A stretch of DNA of 64,000 bases from the NCBI RefSeq assembly GCF_002917925.1, contig NZ_PPFE01000001.1, positions 620,001-684,000 on the forward strand, read 5' to 3'. How positions within the stretch are numbered: position 1 is the stretch's first letter; every line of letters begins with the position of its first letter. The notes beneath the pieces are model-generated. The model was not told where the DNA came from and made no database searches. It was given only the letters and a program-made list of their open reading frames with translations. Of the stretch, positions 55,174 through 64,000 are shown piece after piece. The DNA is from Roseovarius confluentis (GTDB lineage Bacteria; Pseudomonadota; Alphaproteobacteria; Rhodobacterales; Rhodobacteraceae). A program made the position numbers and the translations under genes.

Positions 55174-56820
55174 TCAGCCCGCCATCAGCGCCTCGGCGGC
55201 GGCGCGGGCCTCCTCGGTAATGGTCTCGCCCGACAGCATCCGCGCGATCTCGTCGGTGCGCGCCCCTGCATCCAGCGCCGTGACCGTCGACAGCGTCTGC
55301 CCCTTGGCCACGCGCTTTTCGACGCGCCAGTGGTGCGCGCCTCTTGCCGCGACCTGCGGCGAATGGGTGACCACCAGCACCTGGTTGTCCGACGCCAGCC
55401 CCGCCAGCCGCCGGCCCACCGCATCGGCGGTGGCCCCGCCCACGCCCCGGTCGATCTCGTCGAATATCAGCGTGAGGCCGCTTTGCCCGCCGGTCAGACA
55501 GACCTTGAGCGCCAGCAGGAACCGGCTCAACTCCCCGCCCGAGGCGATCTTGCCCAAGGGGCCTGCCGGCGCGCCGGGATTGGTGGCCACGGTAAAGGTC
55601 ACCGCGTCCTGTCCCGTTTCTCCGGGATCGGCTTGGGTGACATGCGTGGCAAAGACCGCGCGATCCATCTTCAGCGGCGCCAGTTCGGCCATCACGGCCT
55701 TGTCCAGCTTACCCGCCGCCTTGGTACGCGCGTCACTCAGCGTCCCGGCGGCCTCGGCATAGGCCGCATCCGCTTCCGTGACCGCCGCCTGCAACGCCTT
55801 GAGGTCCGCATCGCCCTGTTCCAGGGTCGCAACCTGGTCGCGCACGCCCTCGGCAAACCCGGCCAGGTCATCCGGCGCCACGCCATGCTTGCGGGCCAGC
55901 GCCCGGATCGCGAAAAGCCGCTCTTCGGTCTCTTCCAATTCCAGCGGGTTGAAGGTCAGCGCCTCAAGGCAATCCTCGACGCCGCTCGCGGCCTCGTCCA
56001 GTTCGACCATGGCGCGGCCAAGGGCGGCCAGCGCCTCCTCTAACCGGCCCTCGGCCTTGTCGGCAGCCCCTTCCAGCCAGCGCAGCGCATCCTGCGCCTG
56101 CCCTTCGGCGCCATCGCGCAGGGCGGCCTGCGCCTTGGCGATATCCTCGCGGATGCGTTCGGACTGCTGCATCAGGCGGCGGCGCGTGTCCAGCTCCGCC
56201 TCCTCGCCCGGCTGGGGCGACAACGCGTCCAGTTCCTCGACCGCGTGGCGCAGGAATTCTTCCTCGGCGCGCATCTCGGCCAGCTTCGCTTCGGCCTCGC
56301 GCAACGCCTTGCGCGCCGCGCTGCGCGCCTTCCACGCGCCGCGCACCTTTTCGCGCAGTCCCGACAGCCCGCCAAACTCATCGAGCAGGTCCCGGTGCCC
56401 CTTGGGGTCCAGCAGGCCCCGGTCGTCATGCTGCCCATGCAGTTCCACCAGCGTGTCCGACAGCGCCCGCAGCACGTCACCCGAGCAGCGGCGGTCATTG
56501 ACCCAGGCCGTCTTGCGCCCGTCGCCGGTGTTCACGCGCCGCAGCAGCAGCGTGTCCTCCACCGGCAGCCCCGCCTCTTCCAGTACCGCCCGTGCCGCGT
56601 GCCCTTCGGGCAGATCGAACTCGGCCACCACCTCGCCCTGCTCGGCCCCCTGCCGCACCAGTTCGGCCCGTCCGCGCCAGCCCAGCACGAAGCCCAGCGA
56701 GTCCAGCAGGATCGACTTGCCGGCCCCGGTCTCGCCGGTCAGCACGTTCAGACCGGGCTGAAACGCCAGGTCCAGCCGGTCGATGATCAGAATGTCACGA
56801 ATCTCCAGCGCGCGGAGCAT
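55174..56820 (-). CDS. recN: DNA repair protein RecN
   Basis: SMC-like ATPase for double-strand break repair, 548 aa. The Walker A is NVLTGETGAGKSILLDSLGF near residue 30. A long coiled-coil middle (about residues 150-350, rich in EAEAKLAEMRAEEEF-type heptads) follows. The C-terminal ATPase half has IASGGELSRFLLALKVCL (signature) and TLIFDEIDRGVGGATADAVG (Walker B). It lies 16 bp after the bamD stop. Confidence 0.97.
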   Translation of the reverse strand: MLRALEIRDILIIDRLDLAFQPGLNVLTGETGAGKSILLDSLGFVLGWRGRAELVRQGAEQGEVVAEFDLPEGHAARAVLEEAGLPVEDTLLLRRVNTGDGRKTAWVNDRRCSGDVLRALSDTLVELHGQHDDRGLLDPKGHRDLLDEFGGLSGLREKVRGAWKARSAARKALREAEAKLAEMRAEEEFLRHAVEELDALSPQPGEEAELDTRRRLMQQSERIREDIAKAQAALRDGAEGQAQDALRWLEGAADKAEGRLEEALAALGRAMVELDEAASGVEDCLEALTFNPLELEETEERLFAIRALARKHGVAPDDLAGFAEGVRDQVATLEQGDADLKALQAAVTEADAAYAEAAGTLSDARTKAAGKLDKAVMAELAPLKMDRAVFATHVTQADPGETGQDAVTFTVATNPGAPAGPLGKIASGGELSRFLLALKVCLTGGQSGLTLIFDEIDRGVGGATADAVGRRLAGLASDNQVLVVTHSPQVAARGAHHWRVEKRVAKGQTLSTVTALDAGARTDEIARMLSGETITEEARAAAEALMAG

Positions 56821-56836
56821 CAGGCCCCCCGGGCGG

Positions 56837-57688
56837 TTACAACCAGCGTCCGAGGATCGTTTGCCGATAGACCTGCCGCAGCCAGCTGTCGCCCACCGCT
56901 TCCAGTGTCAGCCCCTGCCCGGTCAACAGCTTGTAACTGTCCTCGTACCATTCGGTGCTCTTGAAGTTGTGGCCCAGGATCGCGCCTGCCGTGCGTGCCT
57001 CGTTCGTCAGGCCCAGCGACAGGTACGCCTCGACCAGCCGGTGCAGCGCCTCGGCGGTGTGGGTCGTGGTCTGGAAATCCTCGACCACGACGCGAAAGCG
57101 GTTGATGGCCGACGTGAAGTGATCGCGCCGCAGGTAATAGCGCCCGATCTCCATTTCCTTGGCCGCCAGGTGGTCGAAGGCCAGGTCGAACTTCAGGATC
57201 GCCGAGCTGGTATATTCGCTGTCGGGATACTGTTCGATCACCTGTCGCAGCGATTGCAGCGCCTGGAACGTCAGCCCTTGATCGCGGCCCACCTCGTCGA
57301 TCTGATCGTAATAGCTGAGCGCCAGCAGGTATTGCGCATAGGCCGCATCGCCATCGGCGGGATAGAAATCGAGATACCTCTGCGCGGCGGACCGGCTGTT
57401 CTCGTAATCCTCGTCCTTGTGATAGGCAAAGGCCTGCATGATCACGGCGCGCTTGGCCCACTCCGAATAGGGATAAAGCCGCTCGACCTCGGCGAAGAGT
57501 TCCGCCGCCTGTTCGGGGTCACCGCTTGCCAGGTCGTACTCGGCCCGGCCGAAAATCTGTTCCGCCGTGAACTGTTCGTAGTCGACTTCACCGCGCGAAA
57601 TGCGCGAGTTGACGCCACCACAGCTTGCAAGGAGTGTCGAGGCCACGAGGGCCGCTGCCAAACCGATCCCGATTCTGCCGCCTGTCAT
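56837..57688 (-). CDS. bamD: Outer-membrane protein assembly factor BamD
   Basis: Essential lipoprotein of the BAM complex, 283 aa. The signal MTGGRIGIGLAAALVASTLL leads to lipobox LASC. Repeated TPR-like helices follow, for example RAEYDLASGDPEQAAELFAE, YLLALSYYDQIDE and DSEYTSSAILKFDLAFDHLA. The start at 57688 was chosen; the longer frame adds an unlikely N-terminus. A 12-bp palindrome GGCCTTAAGGCC lies 44 bp upstream (57732-57743). Confidence 0.96.
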   Translation of the reverse strand: MTGGRIGIGLAAALVASTLLASCGGVNSRISRGEVDYEQFTAEQIFGRAEYDLASGDPEQAAELFAEVERLYPYSEWAKRAVIMQAFAYHKDEDYENSRSAAQRYLDFYPADGDAAYAQYLLALSYYDQIDEVGRDQGLTFQALQSLRQVIEQYPDSEYTSSAILKFDLAFDHLAAKEMEIGRYYLRRDHFTSAINRFRVVVEDFQTTTHTAEALHRLVEAYLSLGLTNEARTAGAILGHNFKSTEWYEDSYKLLTGQGLTLEAVGDSWLRQVYRQTILGRWL

Positions 57689-57852
57689 GCTCGCACGTAC
57701 CCCCAAAAGCCCTGTGCTAAACTCGTGTTCAGGCCTTAAGGCCGCGTGATGTCGCAGGATCATATCTGCAATATCAACGGCGTCCTAGCACATAATTTTC
57801 CGGTGCAAAACGCCTTAGACCCGATTGCAGGTCACAAAGCACTAACCTGTGG

Positions 57853-58776
57853 TCAGGCGACCTCAGGTACCTCGGCCCAATGCACGCCCGCGCCGGGCAG
57901 CCGGGCGGCGGTCTCGGCGTCGCAGGTCACGATCTCGAACGTATCGGGCTGGGCGAACATCGCGCGCAGCAGGTCGTTGGTGACCGCATGCCCGGCGCGC
58001 AGGCCGCTGTAATGGCCCAGGATCGGCAGACCGGCCAGCGCCAGGTCGCCAAGCGCATCCAGCATCTTGTGCCGCACCGGTTCATCCGGCTGGCGCAGCC
58101 CGCCGGGGCTCAGCACACGGTCCCCGTCGAAGACCACCGCGTTCTCTCCGGGATTGCCACCCAGGGCCAAACCGTTGGCGCGCATCGCGTCCACGTCCGC
58201 CTTGCGGCAGAAGGTGCGCGCGGTCGACAATTCGCGCACGAAACTGCCGTTCGACATATTCAGAAGCTTTTTCTGCCGACCGATCGCCGCATCATCGAAC
58301 TCGATCACGAATTCCAGCAGCAGCGTGTCATGCGGCACCAGACGGGCCTTTGCGTCACCCTTGACCACCTCGACAGGCTTCAGAACCTTCAGCGCGCGTA
58401 CCGGCGCGTGCTGGCGGCGCAGCCCGGTGGACAGGATGCCATGCACGAACGGGGCCGAGCTGCCATCCAGGATGGGCACCTCCGGTCCGTTGACCTCGAT
58501 CACCGCGTTGTGCACACCGCATCCCGACAGGGCCGCCATGATGTGCTCGACCGTCGAAATACTGACGCCCGCCGCGTTTTCCAGAAGGGTGCAAAGCGGC
58601 GACTGGTTCACCATGTCCCAGCGCGCCGGGATTTCGCAGTCACGCAAATCGCCGTCGATCCGCCGAAAGACGATTCCGCGGTTCGCCGGCGCCGGCAGGA
58701 TGGTCAGGCGCGCGGGCGCACCCGAGTGCAGGCCGAGGCCATCGAAAGATACCGGGGTTTTGACCGTATTTTGCAC
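57853..58776 (-). CDS. lpxC: UDP-3-O-acyl-N-acetylglucosamine deacetylase
   Basis: Committed zinc enzyme of lipid A synthesis, 307 aa. Key features are VSFDGLGLHSGAPARLTI, the zinc His in STVEHIMAALSG, FGREL-like region NGSFVRELSTARTFC, and the HKMLDALGDLALAG zinc/catalytic segment. The start is GTG at 58776 with GAGGT upstream. It lies between ftsZ and bamD, the usual alphaproteobacterial order. Confidence 0.97.
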   Translation of the reverse strand: MQNTVKTPVSFDGLGLHSGAPARLTILPAPANRGIVFRRIDGDLRDCEIPARWDMVNQSPLCTLLENAAGVSISTVEHIMAALSGCGVHNAVIEVNGPEVPILDGSSAPFVHGILSTGLRRQHAPVRALKVLKPVEVVKGDAKARLVPHDTLLLEFVIEFDDAAIGRQKKLLNMSNGSFVRELSTARTFCRKADVDAMRANGLALGGNPGENAVVFDGDRVLSPGGLRQPDEPVRHKMLDALGDLALAGLPILGHYSGLRAGHAVTNDLLRAMFAQPDTFEIVTCDAETAARLPGAGVHWAEVPEVA

Positions 58777-58860
58777 GTGCTTACCTCAGGCCGAAGATCG
58801 GCATATTTTAATTAACTCAGCCACACCTATTTCGCTCCGAAGAAATCCTCAATTCACTCT

Positions 58861-58890
58861 TTGCAACGCGCTGAAACATCGATGTTGCAA
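58861..58890. promoter_or_regulatory. Nested inverted repeats upstream of lpxC
   Basis: TTGCAAC (58861-58867) and GTTGCAA (58884-58890) form a 7-bp inverted repeat around a 16-bp spacer, within which AACATCGATGTT (58875-58886) is itself a palindrome. It lies about 100 bp before the lpxC start. It is a candidate operator; no matching regulator is known to me. Confidence 0.35.
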
Positions 58891-58950
58891 GGCTTGGCGG
58901 TTTTTTGCCAACTCTGCCGCACAACCTGCCAACTCCTTGCACCACAACGA

Positions 58951-58976
58951 AAAAGGGCCGCTCTTCGCGGCCCTTT
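58951..58976 (-). terminator. Rho-independent terminator of ftsZ
   Basis: The 10-bp perfect stem AAAGGGCCGC/GCGGCCCTTT around TCTTC lies 24 bp after the ftsZ stop. On the minus strand it ends in a run of five T, a textbook terminator. It separates ftsZ from lpxC. Confidence 0.9.
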
Positions 58977-58999
58977 AGCATAGTGATTTATTGTTCGGA

Positions 59000-60649
59000 T
59001 CAGTTCGCCTGACGGCGCAGGAATGCGGGAATTTCGATCTGGTCGTCCTCTTCCTCACGCTCGTCGCGCACCTCCGGCTGCGGCGCCGTGGCCTGCATCG
59101 GCGGCTGCTGGCGCACCGGGCGCTGCGGCTGCTGCGGCTGCCCTTCCATGCCATGACCCGTCATCCGGTTGATCAGCGAGTTGATCCCGAAACGCGGCTT
59201 CTCGGCGGCATGTGCCGGACCCTGCCCCTGTGCAGCTGCGGGCGCTTCTTGCGCTGGCTGGCGGGTTTCGCCGCCACGGTGATGAACCGCCGCCTGAAGC
59301 CGGGCCAGAGCGTCCTGCGACGGGGTGCCCGGCGCGGGGGCCTTGGGCGCCACGAAGGTCTCGGGTTCTTCCGCCTGCGCCACGAAAGTTTCGGGCTCGG
59401 GGCGCGGCGTATAGGCCGGCGGCGGCAGGTCGCGCTCGCCGCTCTCGGCCTCGAAGATGTCTTCCATCTGCTCTTCGGCCGCTGCGCGCTGCGCGTCAAA
59501 GGCATTGAACAGGCTGGGTTCTTCGGTCGTTTCGGTGCTCGCCGCCACGGCGGGCTCCGCTACCGGCTCGACTTTTTCCTCGTAGGCCTCGATCGCCTCG
59601 ACCTCGACGTCTTCAACCGGCTTCAGCGGCTCTGCAAGCGAGCGACGCGGCACCGGGATTTCCTTGCTCTCGTCGCTGGCGTCGATGCCGGTGGCCACGA
59701 CGGACACGCGCATGAAGCCTTCCATCGTCGGATCCATCGTGCTGCCCACGATGATGTTGGCGTCGGCGTCCACTTCCTCGCGGATGCGGTTGGCCGCTTC
59801 GTCCAGCTCGAACAGCGTCAGGTCGTGCCCGCCGGTGATGTTGATCAGGACACCCTTCGCCCCGCGCAGGCTGATTTCGTCCAGCAGCGGGTTCGCTATG
59901 GCCTTCTCGGCGGCCTGGATCGCGCGCTCTTCGCTGTCGTCCTCGCCGGTTCCCATCATCGCCTTGCCCATCTCGTCCATCACCGCGCGCACGTCGGCAA
60001 AGTCGAGGTTGATCAAGCCCGGGCGCACCATCAGGTCGGTCACACCCTTCACACCCTGGTAAAGAACGTCATCGGCCAACGAGAACGCCTCGGTGAAGGT
60101 CGTTTTCTCGTTCGCCAGACGGAAAAGGTTCTGGTTCGGGATGATGATCAGCGTGTCGACCATCTTCTGCAGCATGTCCACGCCTTCCTCGGCCTGGCGC
60201 ATCCGCTTGGCGCCTTCGAACTGGAAAGGTTTCGTGACGACGCCGACGGTTAGCACGCCAAGTTCACGCGCTGCCTGAGCGATGATCGGGGCCGCGCCGG
60301 TGCCAGTGCCGCCGCCCATGCCGGCGGTGATGAAGCACATGTGCGCCCCCGCCAGCTGGTCGACGATCTGTTCGATATTCTCTTCCGCGGCCGCGGCACC
60401 CACGGCGGCTTTCGCGCCGGCGCCAAGACCTTCGGTGACTTTCACACCCAGCTGGATGCGGTTCGGCGCGTTGCTCTGGGACAGCGCCTGCGCATCGGTG
60501 TTGGCGACGACGAAATCGACGCCTTCCAGCTGTTTCTCGATCATGTTGTTGACGGCGTTGCCGCCTGCCCCGCCGACACCGAAAACGGTGATGCGCGGCT
60601 TGAGTTCATGGTCCTGTCCCTGACCTGGCATGCTGAGATTAAGTGTCAT
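59000..60649 (-). CDS. ftsZ: Cell division protein FtsZ
   Basis: Tubulin-like GTPase that forms the Z ring, 549 aa. Signatures are [16 protein letters not shown], the tubulin motif [16 protein letters not shown], and [20 protein letters not shown]. After about residue 320 there is a long Pro/Glu/Gln-rich linker. The C-terminal peptide [14 protein letters not shown] binds FtsA. The long C-terminal linker is normal for alphaproteobacteria. A 179-bp gap separates it from ftsA. Confidence 0.98.
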   Translation of the reverse strand: MTLNLSMPGQGQDHELKPRITVFGVGGAGGNAVNNMIEKQLEGVDFVVANTDAQALSQSNAPNRIQLGVKVTEGLGAGAKAAVGAAAAEENIEQIVDQLAGAHMCFITAGMGGGTGTGAAPIIAQAARELGVLTVGVVTKPFQFEGAKRMRQAEEGVDMLQKMVDTLIIIPNQNLFRLANEKTTFTEAFSLADDVLYQGVKGVTDLMVRPGLINLDFADVRAVMDEMGKAMMGTGEDDSEERAIQAAEKAIANPLLDEISLRGAKGVLINITGGHDLTLFELDEAANRIREEVDADANIIVGSTMDPTMEGFMRVSVVATGIDASDESKEIPVPRRSLAEPLKPVEDVEVEAIEAYEEKVEPVAEPAVAASTETTEEPSLFNAFDAQRAAAEEQMEDIFEAESGERDLPPPAYTPRPEPETFVAQAEEPETFVAPKAPAPGTPSQDALARLQAAVHHRGGETRQPAQEAPAAAQGQGPAHAAEKPRFGINSLINRMTGHGMEGQPQQPQRPVRQQPPMQATAPQPEVRDEREEEDDQIEIPAFLRRQAN

Positions 60650-60828
60650 TGCTCCGCCTTCTTTGCCTGCTGTTGTGCCCGCCTTGCGCAGGCTTAATCC
60701 GCCTAAATTGTATTAACAGTACCGTCCCGTCGCCGTTACGTCACCCAAAAAACAAGGAAATGCCACAAAATATGGGTGTTTTTTCACGCTTTCACGCGGG
60801 ATTTCGCCGAAACCCCCAGATTTTGCGA

Positions 60829-62163
60829 TCACCAGTTGTCCTTGAACCATTTTACCGCCCGCTTGAGGGACCGCGCCGGGTAGCGATCCACCGGAATTTC
60901 AAAGTCCCACCATTCGTCCTGGGGATTCGCCGCGAAAAGGCACATGCCCACCGCGCTGGCAAACCCCGCCCCGGTCGCCGCCTGTGGCAACCCGTGCACC
61001 CGCAACGGCCGGCCCAGCCGCACCTGTTGCCCCAGGATGCGCGTCGCCAGCCCGTCAAGGCCGGGGATCTGGCTGCCGCCGCCGGTCAGCACGATCTGCT
61101 GGCTCTGCAAATGCTGGAACCCGGCGGCGTCCAGCCGCGCGCGCACTTCCTCCAGGATCTCCTCGACCCGAGGCCGCATGATGCCGATCAGTTCGGCACG
61201 GCTCACCGTGCGCCGGTCATGCTCCCAATCGCCGGTCTCGCCGCCGATCTCGATCATCTCGCGGTCATCCATGCCCGTGGCGACGACGCCGCCATAGAAG
61301 GTCTTGATCCGCTCCGCCGTGGCATGCGGCACCTGCAGCCCCATAGAGATATCGCCGGTGACATGTTCGCCCCCGATCCGCACCGTGTCGGCATAGATCA
61401 TGTGTTTTTTCATGAAGATCGATACGCCGGCGCTGCCGCCGCCCATGTCGATGCAGGCCGCACCCAACTCCTGCTCGTCCTCGACCAGCGACGAAATCCC
61501 CGAGACGTAGGCCGAGCTTGCCAGCCCCGCCAGTTCCAGGTCGCAGCGTTTCACGCAATGCGCCAGGTTCTGGACCGCCGCGCCATCGACCGTCAGCATG
61601 TGCATGTCCACCGCCAGGTCCTGTCCCAGCTGCCCGCGCGGATCATTGAGTCCCGAGCGGTGGTCCAGCGCGAAATTCACCGGCTGGGCATGCAGCACCT
61701 CGCGCCCTTCGCCGAAATCGGGCACGTCACAGGACGACAGCACCCGGCTGATGTCCTGCTCGGACACGGTGCTGGCTTCCAGTTCCACCTGGCCCGCCAG
61801 GCCATAGCTGCGCGGCTCGGCCCCCGAGAAACAGGCAATCACGTGGTCGACGCGGATATTGGCCATCTTCTGCGCCGCCTGCAGGGCCGTGCGGATGGCC
61901 CGCTCGGTCTCGGCCATCGTCGTGATCTCGCCGTATCGCACGCCGCGCGACCGCGTCGTCGCGGCCCCGATCACCCGGAACCCGGCCTGACCGGCCAGAG
62001 CACCCACACCCTCGGTCTCGCGCAGCCGGTCGCTGCCGTCGAAACGCAGCACGAGGCAGGCGATCTTCGAGGTCCCGACGTCCAGAACCGCCACGACACC
62101 GCGCTGCATCGCCGCCCGGCGCATGTTCCGCATCGCCCTTTGCGATTCATAAAGCTCGATCAT
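60829..62163 (-). CDS. ftsA: Cell division protein FtsA
   Basis: Actin-like membrane tether for FtsZ, 444 aa. The phosphate-1 motif is AVLDVGTSKIACLVLRF, phosphate-2 is GAACIDMGGGSAGVSIFMKK and the adenosine motif is IVLTGGGSQIPGLDGLATRI. The C-terminus ends LKRAVKWFKDNW, an amphipathic membrane-targeting helix. It starts 1 bp after ftsQ. Confidence 0.98.
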   Translation of the reverse strand: MIELYESQRAMRNMRRAAMQRGVVAVLDVGTSKIACLVLRFDGSDRLRETEGVGALAGQAGFRVIGAATTRSRGVRYGEITTMAETERAIRTALQAAQKMANIRVDHVIACFSGAEPRSYGLAGQVELEASTVSEQDISRVLSSCDVPDFGEGREVLHAQPVNFALDHRSGLNDPRGQLGQDLAVDMHMLTVDGAAVQNLAHCVKRCDLELAGLASSAYVSGISSLVEDEQELGAACIDMGGGSAGVSIFMKKHMIYADTVRIGGEHVTGDISMGLQVPHATAERIKTFYGGVVATGMDDREMIEIGGETGDWEHDRRTVSRAELIGIMRPRVEEILEEVRARLDAAGFQHLQSQQIVLTGGGSQIPGLDGLATRILGQQVRLGRPLRVHGLPQAATGAGFASAVGMCLFAANPQDEWWDFEIPVDRYPARSLKRAVKWFKDNW

Positions 62164-62164
62164 C

Positions 62165-63043
62165 TTATTCCGCCCCTACGGTCATGTTTGTCACGCGCCA
62201 CCACTCGGACACCGCGTTTTCGTTCATTCTTATGGTCGGCCGGGACGCAAGGCGCATGTCCACCGCCGCAACATCCCGCTCCAGCATGTCCTGCACTTCG
62301 GCCAGAACGATCACGCGCTCCAACGCGCGCACCGGATCGGTTTCCGGCAAGAGGATGCGCTGGTCACGATCCAGCACCACGTCCCAGCGCCGCTCGCCCA
62401 TGCGCACCAGCCCGCGCAGCCGCGACCGCAGCGGCGCCGCCGCCTTCAGGATCTCCAGCGCCTCGGGCACCGCCTCGCTCGCGCCCGTGCCGGCGATCAC
62501 CGGCAGGTCGGCGCGGTCCGCCCGCTGCGCGATATCGCCGATCACCACGCCTTCGACGTCCACCACGCCCAGTCCATCGCGCGACCGCCAGATCGCCACC
62601 GGCTGGCGCTCTTCCACCTGCGCCACCAGCACACCGCCCTGCCGCACGCGGACAGATGCGTTGGCCACAGCCGGAAGCCCGGTGATCGACACGCGCACCG
62701 CGTCAAGGTCGATGTCAAAGGAACTGGCCGGCAGGTCATGCGGGAAAATCTCGCGAATATCCTCCTCGACCGTGCCGCTGGCGCCTTCCACGGCCAGCAG
62801 GTTCACCATGAATTCGGGCCGCGTCTCGATCTGCTCGCGGATATCGGCCACCGCCAGCGCGATTGCCTCCTGCCGCTCGGGGTCCGAAAAATACGCAGTG
62901 CCCAGACCGAAGGCCAGGCAGAACGGCACCCCCACCCGCAGAAGCTTGCGAAACAGCGGCGTCAGCATCAGCCGCTGATAGCGATAGGACCAACGCGACG
63001 GCGCGGGATCGGCCTTGGGCTCCAGTCGTTTCACCTGTTGCAT
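62165..63043 (-). CDS. ftsQ: Cell division protein FtsQ
   Basis: Bitopic divisome protein, 292 aa. A short cytoplasmic N-terminus ([12 protein letters not shown]) is followed by a membrane helix ([18 protein letters not shown]) and a POTRA domain ([20 protein letters not shown]) and a C-terminal beta domain. The start at 63043 overlaps the ddl stop by 13 bp. The C-terminus is adjacent to ftsA. Confidence 0.95.
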   Translation of the reverse strand: MQQVKRLEPKADPAPSRWSYRYQRLMLTPLFRKLLRVGVPFCLAFGLGTAYFSDPERQEAIALAVADIREQIETRPEFMVNLLAVEGASGTVEEDIREIFPHDLPASSFDIDLDAVRVSITGLPAVANASVRVRQGGVLVAQVEERQPVAIWRSRDGLGVVDVEGVVIGDIAQRADRADLPVIAGTGASEAVPEALEILKAAAPLRSRLRGLVRMGERRWDVVLDRDQRILLPETDPVRALERVIVLAEVQDMLERDVAAVDMRLASRPTIRMNENAVSEWWRVTNMTVGAE

Positions 63044-63951
63044 GACGCGTCCTTCACCAGCCAGTCGCACAATTGCGGAAAACTCATGCCCGCCGCCTGC
63101 GCCTGCTCTGGGCTCAGCGATGTGGGGGTCATGCCGGGCTGGGTGTTGGTCTCCAGCAGGATCAGGCCGTCCAGCCCTTTCGCCTCGTCCCAGCGGAAAT
63201 CCGTGCGGCTCAAACCGCGACAGCCCAGCACCTCATGCGCCCGCAGCGCGTAATCCTCGCAGGCCTCGGCAATTTCCCGCGGAATGTCGGCCGGGATCAC
63301 GTGGCGCGACCCACCGGCGGCATATTTCGCATGATAATCGTACCATCCATCGGTGATGATATCCGTCACCCCCAGCGCCCGGTCGCCGATCACCGAGGTC
63401 GTCAGTTCCCGCCCGGGCGCGAACGCCTCCACCATGACCGATCGCGGCATGTCCTCGGACAGCTGCGGCGGCGCGTTCGCGGCTTCGTGCACGATGTAGA
63501 CGCCCACGGACGAGCCTTCGTTATTTGGCTTCACCACGTAGGGCGGCGGCATCACATGCGCCTTGGCCACCTCGTCCTTGTCCACGATGATGCTGTTGAC
63601 CACCGGCAGGCCCGCGGCCCGGTACACCGCCTTGGTGCGCTGCTTGTCCAGCGCCAGCGCCGAGGACAGAACGCCCGAATGGGTATAGGGGATCTGCATC
63701 CATTCCAGCAAACCCTGCACGCAGCCATCCTCGCCCCAGCGGCCATGCAGGGCGTTGAACACCACGTCGGGTTCGAGATCTGCCAGAACCACGGCAAGGT
63801 CGCGGCCGGCATCGACCTCGACTACCTCATAGCCTGCCTCCCGGAGTGCTGCGGCGCATTCCTGTCCTGACGAGAGGGACACCTCGCGTTCGGCCGAGGG
63901 GCCACCCATTATCACCGCAACAGTCGGGGCGTTTCCGCTCGAAGAAACCAC
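63031..63951 (-). CDS. ddl: D-alanine-D-alanine ligase
   Basis: Makes D-Ala-D-Ala for peptidoglycan with ATP, 306 aa. The N-terminal [15 protein letters not shown] with catalytic Glu and Ser is clear. The ATP-grasp loop [15 protein letters not shown] and the C-terminal [20 protein letters not shown] are present. The start is a GTG at 63951. An inverted repeat GGGTCG-TTAT-CGACCC (63971-63986) lies just upstream. Confidence 0.97.
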   Translation of the reverse strand: MVSSSGNAPTVAVIMGGPSAEREVSLSSGQECAAALREAGYEVVEVDAGRDLAVVLADLEPDVVFNALHGRWGEDGCVQGLLEWMQIPYTHSGVLSSALALDKQRTKAVYRAAGLPVVNSIIVDKDEVAKAHVMPPPYVVKPNNEGSSVGVYIVHEAANAPPQLSEDMPRSVMVEAFAPGRELTTSVIGDRALGVTDIITDGWYDYHAKYAAGGSRHVIPADIPREIAEACEDYALRAHEVLGCRGLSRTDFRWDEAKGLDGLILLETNTQPGMTPTSLSPEQAQAAGMSFPQLCDWLVKDASCNR

Positions 63952-63970
63952 CTTACTGCCTCAATGTCCC

Positions 63971-63986
63971 GGGTCGTTATCGACCC
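63971..63986. repeat. 6-bp-stem hairpin upstream of ddl
   Basis: GGGTCG and CGACCC around TTAT, followed on the plus strand by TTGTTTT. It resembles a terminator for the plus strand, but the only gene nearby runs the other way. It could be an attenuator or the end of a gene outside the window. Confidence 0.4.
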
Positions 63987-64000
63987 TTGTTTTATTGTGT

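Noticed and set aside
60650-60828. A CtrA site (TTAA-N7-TTAA) in front of ftsZ
   Set aside because: TTAA-like half sites occur near 60694-60718, but the spacing or second half does not fit the consensus on either strand.
60643-62685. A 680-codon plus-strand open frame opposite ftsA and ftsQ
   Set aside because: Antisense to essential division genes, with no motif and biased composition.

Overview
The window is about 64 kb of GC-rich chromosome from an alphaproteobacterium, most likely a marine Rhodobacteraceae (Roseobacter-type) species. The main evidence is a complete 14-gene complex I (nuo) operon carrying the extra small ORFs known from Rhodobacter, a NuoE with a C-terminal helix-hairpin-like extension, a leucine/isovalerate degradation cluster, and Roseobacter-style lipid A, core and cell-division genes. 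No rRNA, tRNA, CRISPR array, prophage or intact insertion sequence was seen. This is ordinary chromosomal backbone with a few accessory spots.

Region 1 (1-18.8 kb, minus strand): nuoA-B-C-D-E-F-G-H-I-J-K-L-M-N, read right to left, with nuoN cut by the window edge. Nine non-nuo ORFs lie between them: three lipoproteins, a carboxymuconolactone-decarboxylase-like protein, a DUF3291 protein, two small membrane proteins, a secreted DUF5333-like protein and a membrane-anchored protein that shares its C-terminal domain with NuoE. Most junctions are ATGA/TGATG overlaps. A good sigma70-type promoter with a perfect 14-bp palindrome in its spacer precedes nuoA.

Region 2 (19-32 kb, mostly minus): an outer-membrane beta-barrel gene, then the liu genes (isovaleryl-CoA dehydrogenase, methylcrotonyl-CoA carboxylase beta and alpha, methylglutaconyl-CoA hydratase, HMG-CoA lyase), an acyl-CoA synthetase, a GST and a decayed second GST. 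Leucine-derived isovaleryl-CoA would be taken to acetoacetate and acetyl-CoA. An ompW gene with an FNR-type box splits the cluster. The isovaleryl-CoA dehydrogenase promoter has a palindromic operator next to its -10.

Region 3 (32-44 kb): mixed housekeeping. Genes are a PPOX-fold protein, CreA, a DegT-type aminotransferase, phosphoglycolate phosphatase, glmU-glmS (UDP-GlcNAc supply), a secreted ankyrin protein, an AlkD-like protein, moaA, the Kdo transferase waaA with an LPS core glycosyltransferase, and a DUF4177 protein.

Region 4 (44-50 kb): a J-domain gene and cobS, with a minus-strand stress cassette between them (ECF sigma factor, RskA-like anti-sigma, fasciclin protein, secreted MsrB), then a lytic transglycosylase.

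Region 5 (50-55 kb): a MACPF-like candidate pore-forming protein, a gene-poor patch with a gene remnant, a ClC channel with channel-like residues, and a GlcD-type FAD oxidase.

Region 6 (55-64 kb, minus): recN, bamD, lpxC, ftsZ, ftsA, ftsQ and ddl, the distal end of a division and cell wall (dcw) cluster.

The best candidates for under-described biology are the complex I accessory ORFs, the MACPF-like protein, the ECF/fasciclin/MsrB cassette, and a REP-like palindrome that appears to be translated inside methylcrotonyl-CoA carboxylase.
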